Positions 24,159-36,423 of a DNA stretch of 64,000 nt are shown here, piece by piece (within the stretch, counting starts at the first letter, position 1; every line of letters starts with the position of its first letter). A program made the position numbers and the translations under genes. The notes beneath the pieces were generated by a model that worked only from the letters and a program-made list of their open reading frames with translations, had not been told where the DNA came from and made no database searches. The stretch is taken from the NCBI GenBank assembly GCA_949130495.1, contig OX422207.1, positions 830,278,073 through 830,342,072 of the forward strand. Direction: 5' to 3'. The stretch is from Sambucus nigra (Eukaryota; Streptophyta; Magnoliopsida; Dipsacales; Adoxaceae).

Positions 24159-25794
24159 TGTAAGGACATAAATTTCCAATTGAGTCCATATATAGTTTTG
24201 GCTCAATTCCGAACAAAAACATTTATTCATAGGATTGTATTTAATTGTAATATTCTCAAGCCTATGAAGTGTTTGTTGAAGACGTAGCGATAAAGAGTAT
24301 AAAGCTTCATCAATATGCCAATTTGCGTGCCTCGTTTCTACGTCATCAACTGTGGTTCCATGCTCCCAAGGTATGAATGCAGTATTATATATATATGAGC
24401 TTGGAACAAGTTTAATTGGGTGTTAGGTTTATCTAAAATTGTGTTTTTATTTTCAGAAAGATTTCTAATTAAAACATTAATTTAGTTTATAAAGTTTTCT
24501 GGGCTAAAATTGAATTTTCCTACTTTCTGGTTTTTTCGTTCGATAGAGTCGTTCGAACGAGTTTGTCGTTCGAACGAAAATGTCGTTCGAACGAACTTGT
24601 CAACGACTTCCCATTATGGCATACTGGAACTTCGTTCGAAATGTCGTTCGAACAAGATTGTCGCTCTAACGAGATTTCTAACGATCTTCTAACGAGTTCA
24701 TACTGGAACTTCGTTAGAAGACTCATTCAAACGAGATGTCGTTCGAACGAGTTTCCAGCGGGAACAGTTTTCTGACAGTTTTGAGCAGTTTTCACCCACT
24801 TCCCCACTTGATTCTTAACCAACTATTTTCAGACTTTAATAGATGCGGGAATCACTTTTGTGAATGAATCTTTTTCATATCCTTCTAACTCTTAGAGAGT
24901 GTTTAGAGAGCAAAATCAAAAAGAGAAAAAGATCAAGTTTTGAGTGTTAATTTTCAAAGAGAAAATCATTTACCACTCTAAATTTCACCCATAGTTTTAT
25001 GTATCTAAGTTTATATATATACATCTTGCTTGGAGTTTGGCACCGAGTTTATCTCTACACCGAATTGAAGAGAGTGTTTGGGTTTGCTTCTAAATCCCAC
25101 AAAGAAGAAGTTGTTTTATGTTGATTTACCCACTTGGAGAAAGGCTCCTAGTTCGGGTGACGGTGACTATATAAAGTCCGATCGATGGATGCCGAGACCG
25201 CGGTGGAGCTCCAAGGTTATCCGCTAGGAAGAGGTATCCACAAGAAGAAGCGTCGAGGCTTGAGAGGGATCGAGTCGTGTGTTGTAAGACTTTCTGTCTT
25301 GTATTTGTAAATCCGTATCTAGTGGTTTTGTGGCTAGAGCCGTCCGAGGTTGTTTCCCGTCTTGGGTTTTTCCTCGTACATCGCGGCGTAGTGATTTATT
25401 GTTTTTATTTTATCTTTCGCACTCACCTAGAATGCATGCTTAGGTTAAAAAGATAAAATTGTTTTAATCACTATTTATTTATTTTGGTGCTAAAATAAAT
25501 ATTGGGTAATTGTTTATTTAATTCAAGTGATGTGTTAAAATTAGTTTTGCCTATTTTGTTTAAATGAAAAATATGACTTAGGAAAATTCGAGGACTTGAA
25601 AGAATTAATTAGTTTAAGTGTAATTTAATATTTGTATGTGTTTATTTAATTTTCACTTAAGTTTAAATTAAAATTTAGTGTCCGTTTATTTTGCTGAACC
25701 ATCCTAACGCTTCCGCATATCGATTTACATATAAAAGGAAATAATAAATATTTTAATTGAGAAAATTAAAATCGGGGGGCCTCGCACACCAACA
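24159..25794 (+). mobile_element. Solo LTR inserted in the RT of element B, with 5-bp duplication AAGTC
   Basis: The 1,636-bp insert begins TGTAAGGACATAAATTT and ends GCACACCAACA. AAGTC flanks it on both sides (24154-24158 and 25795-25799). Without the insert and one AAGTC, the RT frame of element B runs on without a break at the Asp-Phe-Arg-Asp-Leu-Asn motif, which fixes the borders. No coding region, PBS or second LTR is present. Positions 24536-24765 hold a cluster of the palindrome TCGTTCGAACGA (four exact copies and several decayed ones). Orientation is uncertain; the + strand is favoured by a TATATAAAG-like box and following leader-like sequence. Confidence 0.9.
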
Positions 25795-26290
25795 AAGTCC
25801 ATGCAGATCCTTATCTAGTTTTTGTCTTTCTTCCCTACTGGAACAATACTGGATAACCAAAGTGGGTGTTGTATCGGTGTAATGAACCCTACCGTTAGTA
25901 AGTGTTGAACTTCTTCCTTAATCTTCAGATCCAACTCGGGCCTGTACGTTCTTATTGCTTATTAAACTGGCATGGATGATGGCATTACGTTCAACTTGTG
26001 ACAGCTTACTTCCTCATCTAGCCCTTCCATTTCTGTGTATTTCCATGCAAAACATCTATAAATTCCTGAATCAACTCGATCAAGGCCTCTCATATCTGCT
26101 TGTTAAGATCCTTCGAGATGAAGATGGGCCTTGGGTCTTCCCCTTCTTTCACTAGGTTCAACTGCTCTAACTCTTGTGCCTGAGGCTTGGGTTGATCTTC
26201 CATATAATCTGGTTCTTTGGCGACTTCCTCCACAAATACCTTTATGATGGAATTGTCTATCACCATGAATTGCCCCTGTCGATCCACCAG
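25795..26290 (-). pseudogene. pol: RT N-terminal part of element B
   Basis: On the - strand the block contains EGEDPRPIFISKDL, then FIDVFAWKYTEM, then a VGFITPIQHPLWLSSIVPVG stretch, and ends with RICMDF at the insertion point. This order is the standard entry into RT of Tat-type gypsy elements. A stop lies near 25820. It joins the block at 22707-24153 once the solo LTR is removed. Confidence 0.85.
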
Positions 26291-26958
26291 AAAGCATTCA
26301 TATATTGGGTCAACCTCATTATTATCTTCCTTGGCCGCCCGTTCGCACCGTTATAATCGGTACACCACCTTTCCTTCTTCGATAATGACTTTCTTGCATT
26401 ATCTACTGGTAGTGACGACTGCCTTCCTTTTCTTCTCCCTAGAAGTCTCGACCACCCTTTTTCCTGAGAACCGACTTAGCACACTTTATCGTTGGACCTC
26501 ATGCTCCATCGGATCCACTATGGGCCTCATCCTGTCTCTAAGCTACTTAGAGATGCTTTGGGGTCGAAGGACCACCTGATGATCCTCTTCGGTTATTACC
26601 TTCGTGCTACTTGCAACCTCCTTACTTTGCTCATTCATGGACCCCATCCTTTCTCTGATCGAGGGAACCCATGCTCCCTCCATCCTCCTCGTTAGGACCC
26701 GAACATCTTCTTCCAACTCAGAATAAAATGTTGCATCCACTAAGTGAGCTTCCTCAACTGCAAAGGGTCTCTTTATAGCCCTAATGGTTACCTCCGCCCC
26801 CTTGATATTCGCCTTAGCGCATTAGTGGTACGTGGAAGTAACTAACCCTTGGTTGTGCATCCACATCCTTTCTATTAGCAGATGATAGGGAGTTGAACTC
26901 TCTATCAACGTGGAACATGGGAACTCAAATTCCCCATCGTAATCCCCACATTAACAAA

Positions 26959-27539
26959 TCAAATGGATTTGGAAGATTGGTTATCATACCCCGAAATTAC
27001 CAAAGGTATGGGGACCAACATTTCTTCTGGAATATTGGTTACATGAAAGGAGTTAATTGGTATGATATTAATGGAAGCTCCCCCATCCATGAGAGTCCTC
27101 GAAAAACTAACTCCGTTGACACTGGCAGTTACATATAATGTCCTGTTATGAGGGAATCTCACAGCCCTATCGGCATCGCTGAAAGTCACCTCCGACGGGA
27201 ACCTCCTTACCACCTGGCCATGGGTCCCTTCCATTTCAGCGAAGGGACTGCGTCTTTCCTCGTAATATCCAGTATCGCCTGGGTTATTTCCAACCTGCTT
27301 TCCTTTGGGATCCCCACTTGGTCGAAGAACCAAGTGAACTTTGGGGATTTTGAAACTGCACAGTACTCTAGGCCCGGATCTGCTTCCTCACCTCCAATGT
27401 TGTACACATCCTCCATGTCTTTGGCGCTTGCTTCATCGTAGGCCGAAACTACGTTATCCATTCCCTTGGTACAGGTCTCCAGAGTTGCTTCATACTCTTC
27501 TCTTTCTCCTTTATCTGCCTCTTCATCGTAGGCCACCAC
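26959..27539 (-). pseudogene. Protease region of element B
   Basis: The - strand carries TLMDGGASINIIP, the aspartic protease active-site box of gypsy elements (the Ser of the usual DSG is Gly here, as is common in Tat elements). Upstream are acidic linker sequences, including WFFDQVGIPKESRLEITQAI. The protease would have cut the polyprotein into its working parts. The region is split between two frames, so it is not intact. Confidence 0.8.
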
Positions 27540-28653
27540 GAGATTGGCCCCTTGTGCTAGTAGCGGGTTGTTATTGACGTTCTGTGGAGGGATTTACAAC
27601 GTCCCTGCCTTTACGTACTTATCGATCATTCTTCTCAGTGTGAAGCAACTTTCTGTTGGGTGCTGGATCCTCCGATGGACCTGGCAATACTTTGGATTCG
27701 CCTTCGTTGCCGCATCGGGCTCCCTAGTGGAACGCCCTTTGGCTCATAGACTGTTCCCCCTTGGACCATCGCGTTGTAATAGCTGACAGCTTTTCCACTG
27801 TACAAGGTAATGGTGGTGGGTCTTCCCTGTCTCTTTCGAACTTCCTCTTATTGTCCTTCTTTGGTGCTTTGCCCCTATCTCCCCCCTCGGTGTACCCTAC
27901 CCGTCGGGGCTGAGACCTCCCCCCCTGCGGGTTGCATCGGCTGCCTAAACATCATGGGCACTGCCACCAGATTGGGTCGTACCACCAAAGAGATATTTCT
28001 CGCTGCTTTTAAGAATGCCGCAAAAGTCCCCTTGCACGTCTCGTTAATAAGATGGCAGATGTACTCAGGAAGCAACCCCTCAGCGCAGATATGCAGCAAC
28101 TTGGATTCTTTGGCCTCCTCCCTCACGTCGAGGGATCTTTCTCTGAACCTTCGAACATAGGCCACCACTTCTTCCCCAGGTCGTTGCTCTCCCTACCCAA
28201 TTGGGTCAAAGTAAACTCATCTTCCGCAAGGAAGAACTTCTGGACAAACAACACGTGCATCTCTTCCCATGTAGAAACACTGTTGGGAGCCAAATGGGAA
28301 TACCAGGTGTATGCTTTATCGGTCAAGGATTTAGAAAACTCCCTCACCCTAAGCCTTTTATTGTTACAATGCGCCCCTAAATGTTCAACAAAGTGCTTAA
28401 TATGCGCCTTCGGGTTCCCACCCTTTTCCGTGTATTTTTCAAAAATAGGAGGAATATAGTCCTTTGGATAGGGCTCATCGTTGTAGTCCTAGGGATACGG
28501 TGTTCAAAAGTCGTCAAAAACCGAAGCTACCTCGCCAGTAGATTGCGAGGAAGCCTGCATGAACTTCAGCATCTCTTTCTGCATCTCCTTTCTTATTTCC
28601 TCCATGGGTGATGCCACTGGGGCAACAACCAATGGCACTACGGGCTGGACGCC

Positions 28654-30017
28654 TGATAAGCACCCAAAAGTGTCTATTTTAGACCCCGAATGGATGCATT
28701 TTAGTCTCTCATTTTAATTAAAATTGACCTTATGTTCGTATTTTATCATTTTGCAGGTCAATACGCAGTTGCGGTACAAATAATGCTAAATCAGTACAAT
28801 TGCGACTCAATAGCGGCCAAAAGCTTGCATCGAAGAAATCCAAAGAGACCGTGAAGTGAGAAGTCCATTATGAGCTTGCCGAGATGTGTTCCGAATACCC
28901 CGAACCAGTCCCGAACCAAATCTAAACCTAAACCGAGTCCAGACCATTCCCCGAGCCCCGTGTGTGTTGAATTTGTACCTTTATTAATTTTCTAGATTTT
29001 TATTTTTAGTCATTTTATTTTTAGGATTTATTTAGATTTATTTAGAATTTTCTAGGATTTATTTTCTATTTTTTTATTCCTTTATTTTGATTTTGATTTT
29101 TATTAGTTTTTAATTTGTAATCTTTATTTAATTTAATTTTATTAGGATTAGTTTTTAGGAATTTATTTTCTAGATTTATTAGATTTTAATTTCTTTTATT
29201 TTAGTTTTATTAGGATTGTATTTTTTTAGTTTTAATAGAGTTTTATTTTAGTTTTTTTTTTATTATTTACATTTTTTTTAGTTTGAAATGTTAGTTTTTT
29301 TTTTGTTTTAGTTTTATTAGATTTTAAGTTTTTATTTTTAAGTGGTGTCAATTTTTTTTAGGTGTCCAAATAAAACACACACACCCCTTACTAACCCACC
29401 CTCATCTCACTCCCACGCTATCACCCTACACCCACGAACACAAAACCATTACCCTATTTTACTGTTCATCATCATCTCCCACCAATACCCTTCTCTCTCC
29501 TCATTCTCCATAACTAAAAATCAACCTCCATTAAACCCATTTCATACCTCCATCCTTTCCCACTATTAATAATCCAACAAAAACCCACCTACCATCTCAA
29601 GCCACTGAGAAACCCGATAGGAACCAAGCTGCCCCGACCCCCGCGACAGCCGCGACCTCCGACCACCTGTCCGTCGAGCCCCATTCGGCCACCACCGACC
29701 GGACCAAACCCGACCCTTCTGCTCCGACCTCCTGACCCGCGAACTTCCACCAAAAAGCCCGAACCGCGATCCGAGCCAGATCCGCCATCAAACCACGAAG
29801 CCCTCTTGACCAATCCAAACCTTACACCTATACCCAAATCCAAACTTCATGCCACATCCGATTCCTTCATCAGTCAAAAAATCCAATCCCTTTAAAATAG
29901 GAACCATCTTCAACCCATTCAAATCCCATAAAAATCTCTCCAACCAAATCAAATCGGGGAACAAAAGAAGAAAAGGGCATCTTATAAAAAAGAGACTTTC
30001 AGCACAGAAAAAAGAAG

Positions 30018-30070
<53 letters not shown>

Positions 30071-30975
30071 CGGTGTATATTATGTACATAGTAGGTTCAT
30101 AAAAAATTCTAGAAAATTACAAAAAAAATTATTTTAGTTTTATAATAAATTTTAGGTTTGTTTTTTATTCTTTTTGGTATAATCAAGTACTGGATTTGTG
30201 AGAAGATTGAGACGCGTGTTCATGCACAGTTGACACAAGACAAAAAATTGCGTATCGTATTCTTTCCCTCTTGTTTCAATTTTGATTAATGTTATTGTGA
30301 TAGTTGTTTATTCTAACATGAGAATGTTTGGTTAAACACCTCGTTCAAGGGGTGGGATGCACTGCGTATGATATCAGTTTAATTAATTGATTTCTTTAAT
30401 TTTATATTTCTAGGTAAATTAATTAATTCGGTATTGAAAATTGAGGATCGATATTGTTTTCTTTAAATTGATCCTAGCGGGTAATTTTCTGAAAATAGTG
30501 TAGTCCAAATTTTTCATCGTGTGACATTTTTTAATTAATTTTCTGAAAAAGATTTTATTAAATTTATAATTTTAACGAGAGTTAGATTATCGATTTAATA
30601 TTATCTCGAAATATTTCAAAATTAATAAACTGAGGAATTAAAATGATTGAAAATACACTGTAATCCCATCTCTTGACCTTCTCACATATTTCAAACTCGG
30701 TTGCACATTTTTTTCATTCTTTAGTCATTTATTAATTTTTAGCATTTGTTAGTTAATTTTTCCCTTGAAATTGTTTTAAAAAAAAATATTTCAATAAAAA
30801 AAAAAAATTGGAATTGCACGTTTTCACATTAATTGTTTCACCTTGAAAGTTGGATTGATACCCGTACTTACCGCAATACGAGTTATTTTTAGACAAGTTT
30901 TGTAGGTACTCAAGGGAATTTTGAGAGTGGCTTTTGCACGACAACGATATATACGCAAAAAGTAGCTACTTATCA
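28654..30975. mobile_element. Solo LTR (2.3 kb) inserted in the gag of element B
   Basis: The insert starts TGATAAG and ends CTTATCA, a perfect 7-bp inverted end pair. The flanks are ACGCC (28649-28653) and ACGGC (30976-30980), a 5-bp duplication with one mismatch. There is no ORF worth calling. Inside are a T-rich stretch, a GC-rich patch at about 29600-29800 and a TA/GA microsatellite at 30017-30070. The gag reading frame of element B continues on both sides. Confidence 0.85.
30017..30070. repeat. Compound (TA)n(GA)n microsatellite
   Basis: About 13 TA units are followed directly by about 13 GA units. It lies inside the 2.3-kb solo LTR. Confidence 0.95.
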
Positions 30976-31425
30976 ACGGCCGTTGTTGTTGGCACCAACG
31001 TCACAGCGGGGGCCATTGAAACTCCTAAAATCCCCGTTGCGGGATTCAGGACAGAGGGTATGCTTACTGGGACCGTTCCTGCAATACCTGCACCTGGTTG
31101 GGTTGTTGGAGCTACCCCTGGTGTTACGAAGGCATTAGCCTCCAATGCTCCCAGCATAGTTGAAGCTACTGGAGTTTGCAAAAACTCATAAAACTTGCTC
31201 ATGAGGAGCGCGACCTGAGTGGGTCCCAACCCCGCACTCGTGAAAGCTTGTGTCACCCCCGGAACGCCTGACGTTGCCGGAACCGGAGGTACCTCCACTC
31301 GAGGAGCCCTATCCCTTAGGGCCTCGAGTTCTCTCGCAGCTTGTTCTTCATTATGATGGATGTCATCAAAGTTGAGCCTTCGATTAGCATTATCCTGCGC
31401 CATACTCCTTACTTAGAAGAATGCC

Positions 31426-31445
31426 TCCCTAGCGGAGTCGCCAAA
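31426..31445 (-). other. Primer binding site of element B
   Basis: On the - strand the 5' LTR ends CTTACA and is followed at once by TTTGGCGACTCCGCTAGGGA. The position and the TGGCG start fit a tRNA primer site. Tat/Ogre elements are often reported to use tRNA-Arg, but I cannot verify the tRNA here. Confidence 0.75.
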
Positions 31446-32665
31446 TGTAAGAGGGTACTTCAGATTATAGATGGAGGCGTAACCCCTATTTGAGTATGGT
31501 AATGATAAGCTAATTTGGCCAAAGCCTAGGATTAATGATGGGACACACAAACACAAATCCAATGAAGATAAACTCAGTTTAAACTCACAAAGCTCTCGTG
31601 TATAACTCAAGAAATAGTAATGAACTTTAGAAGTAACTTAGCTATAGGGAGAGAGAAGTAAGCACCCTGGATACACCTTGGTAGGCAGGTAGAAACACAC
31701 CCAAACACCCTCAAGAATCTTTGTCAAGTATTAAAAGCTTCATAATAAATAACAATGGTGAGTGAGTAAACCCTCTGGTTTGCAATAACTCTCTCTGATG
31801 TGTATTCTCTCTAGCGATAACTCCTGAACTCTCAAAAGATCATCCTTCCCTCAAAGGTGGTTGGGGTCCTTAAATAGCGCCCCCCCCCCCCCCCCCCCCC
31901 CCCCCACCCACCCCCGAGGCAACTCAGTGATCAATGCCTGTGAAAGACCTCCCTCATACTTTATGTCATAAACTTTAAATACCTGATGCACTAGCTGTCT
32001 CCACGTCATAAACATTAAATGTCAAGACATGCCTTTTGCCTAACCACTGTGTATCAGGGGGCTGTTGTCACAGAGGTGGCTCACCAACTGCCTGACAGCC
32101 CCAAATACCACGGTGGTTTACTCAAGTGCATGTCTGATATTATTTAGCTGGCTAGTGACATCACCTACAGTAGATGTGACATTAAGTAAAGGTTATTTGG
32201 TTCATAACTCAACTCCCGATGGAACTCCAAGCTGCTCCGCTCGAGGTTCCACGGTCAGGGTTCTTCGGTGTTTTACCAGGTGTATCTAAGATGGTTGGAA
32301 CGAGTCCCAACGGTGCCTCACTTCTAAATCCTCCAAACTAAGTCCCTCTAAAGTTTCCACGGTGAGGTCATTCGATAGAGCATGAAAGCTCTCCCAGGCC
32401 CTGCCAAGCCTGGTCTCTCGCGAGTATCGTTTGACCTCACACTAAAACTCGTTATCAATCTCGTTACAACATTATAACCATTATCGCTTGCAATCAACAT
32501 AAACGGAAATACAATATGACTAATACAACAAGCTAAAGTATGAGTTGCCACGCCAAGCTGCCTCGCTGAGTTGCCAGGCTTGAGCTGCCACGGTTGCTTA
32601 ATCTCGACCACTATTGCCAATTAGGGAATTATCCCTAATCTCACGATTACCTTCAAGTCCCTACA
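31446..32665 (-). repeat. 5' LTR of element B
   Basis: The partner of 14177-15379. It starts TGTAAGAGGGTACTTC on the + strand and ends CAAGTCCCTACA. A run of 26 C (31880-31905) replaces a much shorter C-rich stretch in the other LTR and explains its greater length. Confidence 0.93.
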
Positions 32666-33790
32666 TTTCGCTCCATAGAGGGTCTCTGGCCTAACAACTG
32701 TTTAGAATTTTCCTTTTAGTTTATTATTTTTCCTTTTATTAAATAACACCTACTTGCTCGTCTCTATTTCATCTAACCAGTTGATATTTTACACATAACA
32801 TTCTCATCAATATCCTTATTTCTTTGTATCACTGAACTTAAATAACGAAATTTATTAGTTCAATTTACCACTTTTTCTTCAATCTTTAACATCGGGCTAT
32901 CAGACGGCTCATTATTAAATTTATATTCCATATATTCATTTTTATTTCTACTGATTTTTAATCCCTTCTATGCTATGTCTCCAAGTATCTACTCTCATCG
33001 CTAAGGCCTCCTTTGAAGTGTCTACTAATACTATATCATTCGCAAACAACATACACCATGGGATATTTTCTTGTATGTCCTTAGTAATCTCATTCAATAT
33101 TACGACAAATATGTAAGTACTTAAAGACGATCCTTGATGTACCCCACTTTAATCGTAAAATCATTAGTTTCTCCACAAATAGTTGTTCCTCTAGTCTTTG
33201 TGTTATTATACATATCTTCAACAACTTTAATATAACTCATAGGGATTCTTTTCCACCCTAAGGCTCACCATATTATATCTCTAGGTACTCTATCATATAC
33301 CTTTTGTAAGATTATAAAGACCATATGTAAATTTTTATTCTTACTTAAAAATTTCTCCATTAACAGTCTTAATAAGTAAATAGCTTCTCTGGTGGATCGT
33401 CCTGGCATAAATCCAAATTTATTGTCCAAAAGAGCTAATTGATTTCCTAATCTTTGTTCTATAATCTTTTCCCATTATTTCATAGCGTGATTCGTCAGTT
33501 TGATTCCTCTATATTTACCGCAATTTGTATGGTGCTTTTCCTCCACTCATCTGACATGTTTCCTTCTTTTAAAATTTTATTAAATAAATATTTTATCATT
33601 CTTCCCCTATTCTTCTAAAGGTTCTCCACACCTCTATGGGTATTTTATCCGAGACAACCACTTTATTCCTTCCCATTTTTCTTATTAATATCTCTACTTC
33701 TTTTTTCGTAATCGGACATGACATTCCTATATTCGGTTCTATGTTCTCGTCATATTATTCTGAATCATATACAAAACATCCCACCTCGAA
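32666..33790 (-). pseudogene. RTE-like LINE reverse transcriptase, main fragment
   Basis: On the - strand the RT runs from about 33790 leftwards. A block near 33700 has IRKMGRNKVVVSDKIP, then FGFMPGRSTREAIYLLR (about 33425-33375), YDRVPRDIIWWAL-like sequence near 33280, and a GVHQGSSLSTYIF match near 33140-33100. The catalytic FADD box has become FAND (about 33040). The enzyme would have reverse-transcribed LINE RNA at the nick site. Stops and frameshifts show a dead copy. It ends at the LTR of element B and resumes at 14176. Confidence 0.82.
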
Positions 33791-33869
33791 AATAAATCAC
33801 ACAATAAAAATACCGGACGATATGAACTGGGAATTTTACTCTCCCTGCATTCACTAGTCAATGGATTCA

Positions 33870-33987
33870 ACCACATCCCGCAATCTTCTATAATAGCACT
33901 AGAGGGTTATGTATTAGCATAAATATCTAACAAGGATATTTATAAAGCAAATAAGTATATATATATACTATCACATATTCTCTCTCT

Positions 33988-34043
<56 letters not shown>

Positions 34044-35529
34044 TAAATCTAGCTAACCCATTCCTAACTCCTATAGCACTAGCCCATATTACTCGAGTCT
34101 ATTTCCCCGACTCTAATTTTATTTAATTTTGCATCCATTAAATAAATAAATGTAAATTTTTTATATGCCCCTCGATCGTTTAACCCTTGTCATTCCAAGT
34201 CCTAATTTACCCTCATTAATAATAACCGAGTCTCAATTTCGTACCTACTGACCTTCCCTAGTCCTTGTACCATTATTGAACTTATCCTAAAGCTTTTCCA
34301 TAATTAACTCCTAAAAAAATAAACAAATAAAATTCTGGGAATAGCATATCATTCGAATCGGTTCTAGTGTAAAGGCGAACTGGTTCGTTGCCAAACTAGT
34401 TTGAGGGGTGGGTCGAACCAGTTCAAGGTACCTGACAGACAATCTTCTTCACTGTTACGATTTCCACCATTTTTAACCCACAATTTCTTCATGCAACACA
34501 CCCAAACATCAAAATAATTTATCCCAACATCATACAAGAGCATATATATCGGTTCTAACAATTCTCTAACATTAAAACATCGTTTAATTCATAAATGTCA
34601 AGATTTTATCAAGGTTTTCTACACAAAACCCTAGCTATGGCGTTCTTCATATAAACTCATTAAAACCCATATTTCTTTCATGTTCTTTACCCCATAATTT
34701 TTTATTTTGTTTCGTCTACACAAAGGGATTCATTCTACATGCAATTCGACCCATAATCATGGATTTAATTCATTAATCTCCCAAGAACATTATCAATTTA
34801 TATTAAATCAAGAACCCTACACTACATGGGTATTATAACTCATAAAATTCATGCAAGATAAATACTTGCCTTAATAAGCAGATCTGATTTCATTTTTTGA
34901 GTGATGAAAGTGTTCCTCCCTTGCTTCCAATCACGATTCCGACAATAATTTTGAAGAAAATGGTGTTGCACCTCCAAGAAATCTTTTTTCTTCCTCTCTA
35001 TTGGCCTTTCCTCTCACCTCTCTTGATTATTAGGGCTTAAGATGTGTTATGCTACTGCCCCAAATGACTAACCTTAGGTTAAATATCCTTAGTTACAAAA
35101 TTAGGCTAACGACCAAAGCCCAAATGACCCGAACACTCCCATGTGGGCTCGATCATGTCTAAAAAGGTCATGAGACCCAATTACTACCTTCGGGTACACA
35201 ATTTTAAGTATTTTGAGCCTTTCGGAACCAACCGTGACCTTAAAATTGTCATCTGAGTCGTCCTACGATAATTTTCTATCTTGACCTTATATAGTCTACA
35301 CTCGACTCCGGGGTGAGATATAATACTGTCACGTCACTATCACTCACTATAACGTAAAATAATTTTTTACTATTCACTTAGGAATATTGCATAAATATTA
35401 ATCATTATCACTCCCGATTAATATTTTAATAAACACATAATAATTAATTCAAATAAATTATGTCACACGAGTAATTTAAATTAATCAAATTAGTTAAATA
35501 TGTAAGACTCAGAATTACGGGGTGTTACA
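33870..35529 (-). mobile_element. LTR fragment starting TGTAACACCCCG on the - strand
   Basis: Read on the - strand from 35529, the sequence begins TGTAACACCCCGTAATTC, a classic plant gypsy LTR start. Later blocks at 35150-35100 and 34480-34430 resemble the 9028-12277 fragment. The other end is not recognisable; near 33870 it gives way to LINE-flanking sequence. It has no coding content. Confidence 0.6.
33979..34043. repeat. Compound (TC)n(TG)n(TA)n microsatellite
   Basis: Three dinucleotide tracts follow each other without interruption. It lies in the LTR-like fragment. Confidence 0.95.
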
Positions 35530-36336
35530 GTGAACTACTAGTATTTGACAAAATCTCAATCCACTTAACATTAGGTAAGACCCTATCAGTTCTCTCTATA
35601 ATTATAGAGTCGTGAAATTCTTCATTTTTTTCTTATATTATTATCATTACCCCCTTGTTTCTCCCAATTAGTAGTGATGATATTTAGGTCCTCAACAAAG
35701 CACTACGAAAGGTTCGTGGTTTCAGCCATCTTCCTTAGAGTTTCCCACAGTCCTTTTCATTGTTTTCAATCAGGTTATCGTAAAGAAACGTAGAGTGGCG
35801 ATTTCTTTCCTCATTTCTAGAAACACAAATAGTAACAATCATATTCTTGCTAGAACACATGACTTGAAAACCTACTCCAATACAAAACAAGATCATACAA
35901 GGCGATTTTTTAACTCTTCTATTTCTTCCTTCTCTTCTGTCTCTCTCATTTGATTTATTTTTCCTAAAGGAACAATACTTCACACACAAACTCCAACATC
36001 AAAATTTTGGACGAAAACCACGTATTGGAACATCCAAACCAGCTTCACTCATCAAATTGTACCAAAATAAGATATAAAATAAACACTAGTCTTAAGAGAA
36101 AATTTGGAATTAAAAACAATATCAACTTTATACAAGACTATTTCATCACCTATTTCTTGAAGAAGTTTGTATCTCACTGATCTGATTTTATTTATTTCTT
36201 GAATGAATGACTATAGGAAGAGGATTGATATTTATAGATATAAGAAGAGAAAATCTATCTAACAACTCTACGACTAACTGGTTAAACAAACTAACTAACT
36301 TCCTAACTATCTAACTGCCTAACTGGTACTTTATCA
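35530..36336 (-). repeat. 3' LTR region of a - strand copia remnant (left border unresolved)
   Basis: On the - strand an LTR starts TGATAAAGTACC at 36336, directly after the purine tract GAAAGGGGC (36337-36345). A TATAAATATC box lies at about 36236-36227. The LTR's far end is not clear; homology cues fade before 35990, and 35530-35990 has no recognisable gene. The pol end of the same element is at 36337-36386 and 43881-44110. Confidence 0.6.
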
Positions 36337-36386
36337 GCCCCTTTCAAACTGATAGGGAAGAAAGTCACCTTAAGTTTGGATGTTAA
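36337..36386 (-). pseudogene. Copia RNase H C-terminal tip, left side of the Harbinger insertion
   Basis: The - strand gives SKLKVTFFPISLKGADK, the usual end of a Ty1/copia RNase H domain, running into the LTR. It is the direct continuation of the - strand fragment at 43881-44110. The two are separated only by the 7.5-kb element at 36387-43877 plus one copy of TAA. Confidence 0.8.
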
Positions 36387-36390
36387 GGCC

Positions 36391-36423
36391 ATCCACAATC
36401 GGTCCTCTAAACCCATTGTGGAT
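36391..36423. repeat. Left-end hairpin of the Harbinger-like element
   Basis: ATCCACAAT and ATTGTGGAT form a perfect 9-bp stem around a 15-base loop, four bases in from the element border. Confidence 0.7.

Larger units (their letters stand above)
27700..31403 (-). pseudogene. gag: gag of element B, split by a solo LTR
   Basis: The capsid precursor starts at ATG 31403 (MAQDNANRRLNFDD), only 43 bp after the 5' LTR. The N-terminal Pro/Val/Thr-rich part runs to 30976. The solo LTR at 28654-30975 interrupts it. The retrotransposon gag core follows, with FSKSLTDKAYTWYSHL (about 28340-28290) and EEVVAYVRRFRERSLD (about 28175-28130), then LPEYICHLINETCKGTFAAF. The core is broken by a frameshift near 28180 and by others further on. 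Confidence 0.85.
14177..32665 (-). mobile_element. Element B: full-length Tat-like Ty3/gypsy retrotransposon with nested solo LTRs
   Basis: Both LTRs are present (14177-15379 and 31446-32665), with TG...CA ends on each. On the - strand the order is 5' LTR, PBS, gag, protease, RT, two RNase H domains, integrase, an antisense PMD gene, polypurine tract and 3' LTR. Removing the solo LTRs at 24159-25794 and 28654-30975 leaves roughly 14.5 kb. In the first 245 bp the two LTRs differ at about 4% of positions. The element split a LINE, and the flanks carry a 236-bp duplication rather than the 5-bp one expected. It is a relative of element A in inverted orientation. Confidence 0.92.

Noticed and set aside
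29342..29843. Short ORFs on both strands in a GC-rich patch
   Set aside because: They lie inside the 2.3-kb solo LTR, have low-complexity Arg/Gly or Ser/Pro composition and no motif; compositional bias explains them.
35735..35989. 84-aa - strand ORF, charged and Arg/Asn-rich
   Set aside because: No recognisable family and no supporting context beyond a nearby copia LTR; not strong enough to call a gene.
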